From assembly GCA_024762625.1 (NCBI GenBank), contig JANTHA010000070.1, positions 1 through 9,661 of the forward strand: 9,661 nucleotides of DNA, in the 5' to 3' direction. The first letter of the stretch is position 1. Each line of letters starts with the position of its first letter. The DNA is from Thiotrichaceae bacterium (lineage in GTDB: Bacteria; Pseudomonadota; Gammaproteobacteria; Thiotrichales; Thiotrichaceae). The position numbers were made by a program, and so were the translations under genes. This document shows positions 1 through 5,335 of the stretch, piece after piece. A model generated the notes under the pieces. The model saw nothing but the letters and a program-made list of their open reading frames with translations. It was not told where the DNA came from and ran no database searches.

Positions 1-2362
1 AATCATCGACGATTGATTTACCTTTAAATTTGTAATCATCATCATCAGCTTTCACCAGGAATGGCACGCCCTTGTCGTTTACTTCATGGCAAGCCGCACA
101 TTTGATCGGACCATGTGATCCATCCGGGTTATACAAGGCGGCTTGCTTATAAGCCGTGCTGTCAGTACCTGGATCAACCGGATACAAACCATGAATCGAC
201 TGGTGACAGGCCTGGCACGCCAGACCAGCATGGCCTTTAGAGTAACGCATCAGACTGTATTTGCCTGGTTGATTGATTGGGAAAGCAACGCCGCCCTGTC
301 CTTCAACATAGGGAGCCGCGTGACAGTTCGCACAATGAGGCTCGCCTGCCGATAACCAGTATTCCTTACCATGCGTCGCCGCACTATAGGGAACCGCCAG
401 CGAACCGGTCGCACCTTTTGGCAGATCCTTTTTCGCCACCTTGATCATTGGATTGGCGGACAAAATACTCACATTAACATCGCCATCCGCATCTTTACTG
501 ACCATGGGACCTTTGCCTTTCAGCGCAATTACTGCAATATCTGGCGTCATGTGCTTTGGATTCCAGAAATCAAGCGCATGTGATTTATCAACATCTGCTT
601 CGCCCTTACTGTTCAACACAATCTTGGGATCAAGATAGGTGTCGGCTAGCTCCTTGATATCCTTCATACCCAGCGCCTTGGCGATTTCTTCAAGCGACTT
701 GTTGCGCAAGGTTTCGCCTTCCTGCTTGAACGCATGGGTAATGTTGTCGCGTTGATACAATTCACGGGAAATCTGGCTATGACAGTTGGTGCACCATAAG
801 CCTTTACCGCCCTTGTCATTTCCAATCTGAGATACATTTTCCTGAATCCAGCTTCCTATTGCATTCAGGTGCTCTTTGGTCTCTGCGCCATCCTTATCCT
901 TGTTGCGGTTGGAATGGACGTCGCGACCAGCGAAACAACCCTTTGCATCGCGGTTATCGCCATCGGCAAATGCGTTCTTGCCATCAGCTGTAATCAGGAT
1001 GCCATCGAGTCCGCCATCCTGACGATGAGAGGGATGACAGGCCTGACATGCACCGGCGCGGCCATGGGAATCTGGCAATGGCGCTTTTTTCAAATGAGCA
1101 AAATGCAGCGCTTCGGTCAACGGCGGAATGGGATGTTCCTTGCCGTTCTTGTCCTTATGCATTTTGGATTGAAGTACGCCGATAACATTATCCGCATGAC
1201 ACTTCTGACACAGAACAGGATCGCGCCCGATACGGTTGCTGACTTCACGACCTTCAGGTTTGTAGTTCTTTAAAAAATCGGTGCCATTACGATCATCATG
1301 CATTTCCAGAACTGAAACCGAGGTTGCTTTCAGTTCCGCAATCCAGTCAGATGCGCCAAGACCTTTCCAGAAAGCCTTTTCCTGTTTATACAGGTTAAAT
1401 TTCTTTCCATTGGCCGCCTCATTGGCGTGACACTTGGAACAGGCGGGTACGTCAATCGGATTGGTGCCTACAAAACGAATAGGCTCGCCTGTATGGCTAT
1501 CCAGTACCGGCTTACCGTCTTCAGCGTCAACCAGCGCAACCCAGTTTTCCTGGAAAGGACGAACATCGCTTTCCACCATGGTTAACGGGCTTTTAGCCAT
1601 GACATTATCATTAAAAGGCGTTAATGGAAGACCAAGCGCATCCCAGATGCCAGGATTGGTTAACAGAATGGGCACATTATCGAGAACAGGCGATTTGGTG
1701 AATACCTGGGTGCCGTGCTCACCTGTATAATGTAGATGGCCGCTTTTCATCGGACTAGGAACAGCAGCTCCAGCCGGGCCATTATCAACCGGAACAGGAA
1801 TTTGCAGACCGACATACTTCTTGTCGGCATCCTTACTGCCGCCTGTTGGGTTGGTTCCTTTCAGATCTTTGTATACATAAAGATGCGTCCAGTAAGCATT
1901 CGCAACGTTTTCATTTTTGCCGTATTTTTTGTCGCCATTGACATCATAAGGCACCGTCCAGTAAGCCAGTTTGGCGCCTTCTGAATAGGTATTATTGACA
2001 AAACCATACGCAAGCTTCATGCGTTTTTTTCCGTCGACGACAACATCGTGTTCTTTCTCGTCGGATTCAAGCAATTCCGGGTATTTTTTCTTACCCGTCG
2101 CTGTCTTGATGACTTGTGATTGTACTGAGTTATACGGTGGTAACACACAGCAGTAGGTAAAATCAAAACCGGTACAATGCATTCCCAACTCATAGTTAAT
2201 GGTAATGTTGTAGTCGTTTTTAGGTTTTGTTTTATCAATGGTTTTTGCGGCGGGCGCTGTTTCAGTTTTAGCGCCTTCGGCAAATAGCGGCTGCTGCACT
2301 GTCAGAGTCACCGCACCCACGGCAGCGGCCAACGCCGCCAATGCGAATGTTTTCCTGATCAT
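1..2362 (-). CDS. Secreted multihaem c-type cytochrome, at least 7 haems (3' end outside window)
   Basis: One frame stays open from an ATG at 2362 to the left edge, giving 787 complete codons without a stop. AGGAG at 2369-2373, six bases upstream, supports this start. Residues 1-28 form a Sec signal peptide (basic MIRK, hydrophobic core, likely cut after LFA), so the protein is exported. Residues 29-307 contain no CXXCH but carry a YELGMHC motif (57-63), a nearby Cys pair (71-72) and a CVLPPYNS stretch. I recall similar 'ELGMHC...LPPYN' motifs in other secreted bacterial cytochrome-associated proteins, but cannot confirm this here. Seven CXXCH motifs follow, at Cys308, 385, 439, 524, 677, 716 and 755, with a 153-residue gap between the fourth and fifth. 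Acidic loops of the D-x-N/D-x-D kind occur at 140-151, 487-492 and 624-630. It lies directly downstream of a NapC-type quinol dehydrogenase on the same strand, which suggests a respiratory electron-transfer role. The exact function is unknown. Confidence 0.9.
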   Translation of the reverse strand, partial: MIRKTFALAALAAAVGAVTLTVQQPLFAEGAKTETAPAAKTIDKTKPKNDYNITINYELGMHCTGFDFTYCCVLPPYNSVQSQVIKTATGKKKYPELLESDEKEHDVVVDGKKRMKLAYGFVNNTYSEGAKLAYWTVPYDVNGDKKYGKNENVANAYWTHLYVYKDLKGTNPTGGSKDADKKYVGLQIPVPVDNGPAGAAVPSPMKSGHLHYTGEHGTQVFTKSPVLDNVPILLTNPGIWDALGLPLTPFNDNVMAKSPLTMVESDVRPFQENWVALVDAEDGKPVLDSHTGEPIRFVGTNPIDVPACSKCHANEAANGKKFNLYKQEKAFWKGLGASDWIAELKATSVSVLEMHDDRNGTDFLKNYKPEGREVSNRIGRDPVLCQKCHADNVIGVLQSKMHKDKNGKEHPIPPLTEALHFAHLKKAPLPDSHGRAGACQACHPSHRQDGGLDGILITADGKNAFADGDNRDAKGCFAGRDVHSNRNKDKDGAETKEHLNAIGSWIQENVSQIGNDKGGKGLWCTNCHSQISRELYQRDNITHAFKQEGETLRNKSLEEIAKALGMKDIKELADTYLDPKIVLNSKGEADVDKSHALDFWNPKHMTPDIAVIALKGKGPMVSKDADGDVNVSILSANPMIKVAKKDLPKGATGSLAVPYSAATHGKEYWLSAGEPHCANCHAAPYVEGQGGVAFPINQPGKYSLMRYSKGHAGLACQACHQSIHGLYPVDPGTDSTAYKQAALYNPDGSHGPIKCAACHEVNDKGVPFLVKADDDDYKFKGKSIVDD

Positions 2363-2403
2363 ACTTTGCTCCTAGCTTTAGTGGTTTTGACCGGTTGGTA
2401 TTG

Positions 2404-2457
2404 TTAACAAGCATTAGCTATTACTTATTAACAGTCACTTATTAACAAACATTAACA
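2404..2457. repeat. Cluster of four TTAACA motifs upstream of the multihaem cytochrome
   Basis: TTAACA occurs at 2404-2409, 2428-2433, 2442-2447 and 2452-2457. Two copies sit inside a longer exact direct repeat, ACTTATTAACA, at 2423-2433 and 2437-2447. The cluster lies about 40-95 bases upstream of the start codon at 2362, within the likely leader or promoter region. It may be a regulator binding array or simply low-complexity AT-rich DNA. No known regulator is assigned. Confidence 0.4.
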
Positions 2458-2574
2458 AATGACATTAAAAACCGGTTGTGCTTAGCGGTTAGCACGTATT
2501 TACTATCAAACAATGAGTGAAATTATAAAATAATAAATAGACTGATAATTGATTTTGAAAATCTTTGAAGAATC

Positions 2575-2616
2575 ATCAGACCCGAAGACAATATCAAAAC
2601 AGTTGACATATATCAA
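2575..2616 (-). promoter_or_regulatory. Candidate FNR/ANR-type promoter for the multihaem cytochrome
   Basis: TTGACATATATCAA at 2603-2616 matches the FNR-family consensus TTGAT-N4-ATCAA with one mismatch. If the box is centred at -41.5, the usual class II position, the -10 hexamer should lie at 2575-2580. That hexamer reads TCTGAT on the minus strand, a 4 of 6 match to TATAAT. Transcription would start near 2568 and leave a leader of about 206 bases before the ATG at 2362. The box match is visible; the promoter assignment and oxygen or nitrogen-oxide control are inference. Confidence 0.4.
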
Positions 2617-2683
2617 CGCCAATCAATGATATTAACACTATCGAATCGTAACTAACTCAAAATATTTCATGATCTCCTTTAAA

Positions 2684-3886
2684 CTACCTATTAATCAAAA
2701 ATTCAATAATCTGCTTCTTCTCCTCATCGCTTAGCTTTTTGAATTTCTTAGCCATTTTCTTTGGCATTTCACGAATCCCCTGGTCAAAATGAGCAAACTG
2801 CTTGATCAGGTATTCTTTAGGTTGTCCTGCAATGATGCCTGCATCATCATCTGCATTGCTGCCTCCATCAGTATGGCATTTCTTGCATTTCTTTTTGAAC
2901 AGCGCTTCGCCAGCCTTCGCCATTTCGGGATCAGCCTTTTGTGGAAACGGCTTAAACGTCTTGCGCGCATAATATTCTGAAAGCGCATTAAACTGGTCTT
3001 CAGTGAAATCCCTGGTGACTTTATTCATATCAGTAACTTCACCGGAAGGGGTAACATATTCAACGCCCTTGCGGTCGCCGCTTTTAAACGCCATTAAGGT
3101 CAGATGAGAGTAACTCGCCGAAGCGCCCGCAATACTAGGCACTTCCGGGTCTTTACTGCTATTACCATCTTTTCCATGGCATTGATTACAATCATTTACC
3201 AGTTTGGTGATTGGGCCGGCATCGGTTGCGTCTGTACTGTGTTCAACCATCATTGGCGCAGCCGGTTTCACGGGCGCTTCGGGCGCCTTTAATTTACCTT
3301 CGGCGCTTTTGCCAGTGGCAACCTGAGTACTTTCATTTGACGTTTGTTTGGCATCTTCTGTTTCAGCAACTTCCTGCTCGGGCTTATCCGGCTCTTCATG
3401 CGCAATCCCCTTATGGCAATCAATACAGGTCTTACCTTCTTCTTTAGCGAGCTGGTGTTTTTTTGAAGCCGATTTATCCTGATCAATAAACATCATCGCG
3501 TCCCAGCTATGGCAGCTACGGCATTCGCGAGAGTCTGTGCTTTTCATGATATCCCAGACCCGGTTCGCCATTTCCCAACGATGTTTTTCAAATTTTTCTG
3601 GGGTATCGATGGTGCCTATGATTTCATGATAAACATCTCTGGCTGCATAGAGCTTGGCCCAAAATTCAGCCAGTGTTGTCTTGGGAACATGGCAATCAGA
3701 GCAAATAGCGCGAACACCTGCATGATTCTTATAATGAGCCGTTTCTTTATACTCAATAAGATTCTGCTGCATGGTATGGCAGGACGTACAAAATTCCAGC
3801 GTATTGGTTTCCTTGAAAAACAGATCCATGCCCGCATAGGCCATAAAACCCAGAAAAAACACCCCCAAAACACCCCATTTGCTCAT
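2684..3886 (-). CDS. Hexahaem NapC/NirT-type quinol dehydrogenase fused to a dihaem c4/FccA-like domain
   Basis: The N-terminus (about residues 4-20) is a single membrane anchor. Residues 33-166 are a NapC/NirT tetrahaem domain with CTSCH (33), CSDCH (62), CRSCH (122) and CIDCHKGIAH (154). The CXXCHxM form of the first motif (Met39) and the IDTPEKFE and DSRECRSCH stretches are typical of NapC/NirT/TorC proteins, which oxidise membrane quinols and pass electrons to periplasmic partners. Residues 167-224 form a Glu/Pro/Ala/Lys-rich linker. Residues 225-400 contain two more motifs, CNQCH (233) and CKKCH (334), in a c4/FccA-like double-cytochrome arrangement; Met287 and Met374 or Met378 are likely axial ligands. 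NapC and NirT are normally about 200 residues, and TorC adds only one haem, so this dihaem tail is the unusual part. GAGGAGG at 3891-3897, four bases before the ATG, supports the start. The partner is probably the multihaem cytochrome encoded downstream. Confidence 0.93.
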   Translation of the reverse strand: MSKWGVLGVFFLGFMAYAGMDLFFKETNTLEFCTSCHTMQQNLIEYKETAHYKNHAGVRAICSDCHVPKTTLAEFWAKLYAARDVYHEIIGTIDTPEKFEKHRWEMANRVWDIMKSTDSRECRSCHSWDAMMFIDQDKSASKKHQLAKEEGKTCIDCHKGIAHEEPDKPEQEVAETEDAKQTSNESTQVATGKSAEGKLKAPEAPVKPAAPMMVEHSTDATDAGPITKLVNDCNQCHGKDGNSSKDPEVPSIAGASASYSHLTLMAFKSGDRKGVEYVTPSGEVTDMNKVTRDFTEDQFNALSEYYARKTFKPFPQKADPEMAKAGEALFKKKCKKCHTDGGSNADDDAGIIAGQPKEYLIKQFAHFDQGIREMPKKMAKKFKKLSDEEKKQIIEFLINR

Positions 3887-3903
3887 AACGCCTCCTCATT
3901 TGG

Positions 3904-3921
3904 CTTGATATTTATATCAAG
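3904..3921. promoter_or_regulatory. 18-bp perfect inverted repeat, candidate operator of the NapC-fusion gene
   Basis: CTTGATATTTATATCAAG is a perfect 8-2-8 inverted repeat lying 18-35 bases upstream of the start codon at 3886 and just above its Shine-Dalgarno. The half-site resembles the FNR half TTGAT, but the spacing between TTGAT and ATCAA is six rather than four, so it is not a standard FNR box. Placed this close to the start codon, it would fit a repressor site or an mRNA hairpin. Half of it recurs upstream of the c4-like cytochrome gene at 6222-6231. Confidence 0.5.
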
Positions 3922-4017
3922 TGGGGATTCTAAACGCATAATAACTATTTGTTGTATTCATATCCCAGGACTAATCTGAGTTAATGTTAAACAAATGCGT
4001 CTTCTTTAGGATTGCAC

Positions 4018-4038
4018 ATGGAAGTTATCCCTAAATAA
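4018..4038 (+). other. Possible six-codon leader peptide (MEVIPK)
   Basis: ATG at 4018 is preceded by AGGA (4008-4011) with a six-base spacer and is followed by five codons and a TAA stop at 4036-4038. The tiny frame overlaps the hairpin at 4020-4043 and lies just ahead of the terminator at 4056-4108. This layout resembles an attenuation leader for psiE or the start of a short RNA. So short a frame can arise by chance, and no known leader-peptide amino-acid bias is visible. Confidence 0.2.
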
Positions 4039-4043
4039 CTTCC
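4020..4043. other. Perfect 9-bp hairpin with a CCCTAA loop
   Basis: GGAAGTTAT at 4020-4028 pairs perfectly with ATAACTTCC at 4035-4043 around a six-base loop, CCCTAA. On the plus strand it precedes the pyrimidine run and the terminator, as a 5' stem-loop would in a small RNA or leader. On the minus strand the loop region reads TTAGGGA and is preceded by GGAGGGAGGA, which resembles CsrA/RsmA GGA-type binding motifs. Both readings are speculative; only the inverted repeat is certain. Confidence 0.4.
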
Positions 4044-4055
4044 TCCCTCCTATTT

Positions 4056-4108
4056 GACGCCCTCCCCTGGCAACACGTTGTCGCCACGCTGGGAGCGGGT
4101 CTTTTTTT
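4056..4108 (+). terminator. Rho-independent terminator upstream of psiE
   Basis: GAC-CC-CTCCC at 4056-4066 can pair with GGGAG-GG-GTC at 4091-4101, with one bulged base on each side. An inner stem, TGGC to GCCA, lies at 4068-4085. The structure is followed by seven T residues (4102-4108). No plus-strand gene precedes it in the window, so it must end either a short untranslated RNA starting after about 3930 or a conditional leader transcript of psiE. Confidence 0.65.
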
Positions 4109-4170
4109 AACATTCATTAATTCCCATTGGTTTGTTTAGGACTATACTCTTAGGGATATCTCTATTGATA

Positions 4171-4186
4171 CCTCTATTAATAGAGG
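4171..4186. promoter_or_regulatory. 16-bp perfect palindrome upstream of psiE
   Basis: CCTCTATTAATAGAGG is fully self-complementary. An adjacent near-copy of its left part, CTCTATTGATA at 4160-4170, repeats CTCTATTAATA at 4172-4182 with a 12-base period. The site lies 39-54 bases upstream of the TTG start of psiE. This is a typical place for an operator, but no regulator can be named, and no Pho box was recognised. Confidence 0.4.
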
Positions 4187-4224
4187 CGCCCTTAAACACT
4201 ATAGCCTGTTTGTGAGGAATTATT

Positions 4225-4626
4225 TTGGATAAAAATAAAGCAGTTAAATCCTATTTACACCTGATTGAACAGGTTGGCCTGCTCATCATCGTCATTGCGA
4301 CCATTATTGCCGTGGGGCAGGAAATTTATGTGATGATTGACAAGCTGAAGGTTGATATAAAAGATCTTCTGCTGCTGTTCATTTATCTTGAAATAATCGC
4401 GATGGTCAAAATCTACTATGAACAGCATCGCTTACCTATCCGCTACCCTATTTATATCGCCATCGTTGCGCTGGCGCGATATATTATCCTTGATTCAAAA
4501 TCATTTGCGCAATGGCAACTGATGGAAGTCTCCATTACCGTCTTTTTACTCACGTTGTCAGTATTGGTTGTTCGTTATGGGCATGTGAAGTTACCCTATA
4601 CAAAATCCAGGCAGGATGACGACTAA
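4225..4626 (+). CDS. psiE: PsiE-family inner-membrane protein
   Basis: The 133-residue product matches the PsiE family (phosphate-starvation-inducible E; the E. coli protein has 136 residues). It has four predicted membrane segments at about 13-37, 46-63, 75-91 and 98-118. The family hallmark around residues 53-92 is well conserved (IYLEIIAMVKIYYEQ, then PIRYPIYI and LARYIILDSK), including Glu56, Arg73, Tyr74, Arg85 and Asp90. The start is a TTG with GAGGAA at 4214-4219, five bases upstream; no ATG exists in the right place. The molecular role of PsiE is unknown, although E. coli psiE is controlled by phosphate and cAMP-CRP. The gene is alone on its strand and converges on the ankyrin gene with only eight bases between the stop codons. 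Confidence 0.88.
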   Translation: MDKNKAVKSYLHLIEQVGLLIIVIATIIAVGQEIYVMIDKLKVDIKDLLLLFIYLEIIAMVKIYYEQHRLPIRYPIYIAIVALARYIILDSKSFAQWQLMEVSITVFLLTLSVLVVRYGHVKLPYTKSRQDDD

Positions 4627-4647
4627 AAAAAGAATTAGCGCTCTAAT
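4625..4647 (-). terminator. Weak candidate terminator of the cytochrome-ankyrin unit
   Basis: On the minus strand ATTAG-AGCG-CTAAT (4647-4634) forms a five-pair stem that overlaps the ankyrin stop codon. It is followed by TC and seven T residues complementary to the A-run at 4625-4631. The stem is AT-rich and short, so termination would be weak. It is the only terminator-like element available in this tight convergent junction. Confidence 0.35.
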
Positions 4648-5327
4648 AATCCCGCTTTTTTATAAGCAGACTCCACCAGATCAATCAGCTTCGGGTTGTT
4701 CAGCGCTCTGGCGAAATCAAGCGGCGTCTGCCCCCGGTTATTTTTTTGCAATAATTGTTTTTTACCGCCTTTTTCCAACAGTGTTTTGACGACAGGCAAA
4801 TGCAAATCGTACATGGCGAGTATCAAGGCGTTGTTGCCATGTTTATTGATGTGGGAGGGATCCGCGCCAAAAGCCAGTAACTGCCTGACTATCAGATCAT
4901 GCCCTCTGGCGGCGGCAATCATTAACGGATCATAGCCATTATAGTCACGCGCGTTTAAATCTGCGCCCATTTCCACCAACATCGCTGTAATATGCGCATG
5001 TCCATATTGACAGGCTATGATCAAAGGCGTCGATTTCTGGAAGTTTTTTTCCTCTATGTTGGCTCCATAGGCAAGTAGCAAGGCGACCACATCGCTTTTT
5101 CCGGAATTCACGGCCGCCAGTAACGGCGTTTCGCCATTTTCTCCCTGCGCATTGATATTCACGCCCTTGCTTAATAATTCCTTCACCTTGTCGACATCGC
5201 CATCATAGGCGTTCATGATCAGGATATCTTCCAGCTCGGATGTATCAAATGGTTCGGCGCTACTTATGCCCGTCAAGGCGCACAAAACCAGGCACAGACA
5301 ACAACATTTTATTAAACGATTGATCAT
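4635..5327 (-). CDS. Periplasmic ankyrin-repeat protein
   Basis: The 230-residue product begins with a Sec signal peptide whose hydrophobic core contains five cysteines (CCCLCLVLC, residues 8-16), probably cut after SSA at residue 24; no good lipobox is seen. About six ankyrin repeats fill residues 36-229. Consensus features include GETPLLAA (65-72), STPLIIACQYGH (99-110), YDPLMIAAARGH (132-143) and GQTPLDFA (199-206). Ankyrin repeats mediate protein binding, and exported bacterial examples are often encoded beside haem enzymes such as catalases or peroxidases. Here the gene follows a c4-like cytochrome with an eight-base gap. Its Shine-Dalgarno AGGA (5334-5337) overlaps the cytochrome stop codon, so the two are probably translationally coupled. 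A role as assembly or protection partner of that cytochrome is inference. Confidence 0.88.
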   Translation of the reverse strand: MINRLIKCCCLCLVLCALTGISSAEPFDTSELEDILIMNAYDGDVDKVKELLSKGVNINAQGENGETPLLAAVNSGKSDVVALLLAYGANIEEKNFQKSTPLIIACQYGHAHITAMLVEMGADLNARDYNGYDPLMIAAARGHDLIVRQLLAFGADPSHINKHGNNALILAMYDLHLPVVKTLLEKGGKKQLLQKNNRGQTPLDFARALNNPKLIDLVESAYKKAGLLER

Positions 5328-5335
5328 GTATTTTC

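Larger units (their letters stand above)
2363..2683. other. AT-rich intergenic region between two cytochrome genes
   Basis: These 321 bases separate the stop of the NapC-fusion gene from the start of the large multihaem cytochrome. They are clearly richer in A+T than the flanking genes. Visible elements are an FNR-like box (2603-2616), four TTAACA motifs (2404-2457), an imperfect inverted repeat GTGCTTAGCGGTTAGCAC (2478-2495), a palindrome AACCGGTT (2470-2477) and a 6-1-6 repeat GATTTT-G-AAAATC (2551-2563). No convincing intrinsic terminator follows the upstream gene, so read-through is possible. No substantial gene was seen. Confidence 0.7.
3887..4224. other. Divergent intergenic region between the NapC fusion and psiE
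   Basis: These 338 bases separate divergently transcribed genes and hold several structured elements. From left to right these are an 18-bp inverted repeat (3904-3921), a possible six-codon leader with a Shine-Dalgarno (4008-4038), a 9-bp-stem hairpin (4020-4043), a pyrimidine run CTTCCTCCCTCCT (4039-4051), an intrinsic terminator facing psiE (4056-4108), a TATACT hexamer (4143-4148) that could be a -10 box but has no good -35, and a 16-bp palindrome (4171-4186). No longer gene was seen. Confidence 0.6.

Noticed and set aside
869..1273. 134-codon plus-strand frame opposite the multihaem cytochrome
   Set aside because: It is antisense to a continuous frame with seven CXXCH motifs and has no ribosome-binding site or recognisable domain.
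3904..3921. Reading the 18-bp inverted repeat as an FNR box
   Set aside because: FNR-family sites need four bases between TTGAT and ATCAA; here there are six.
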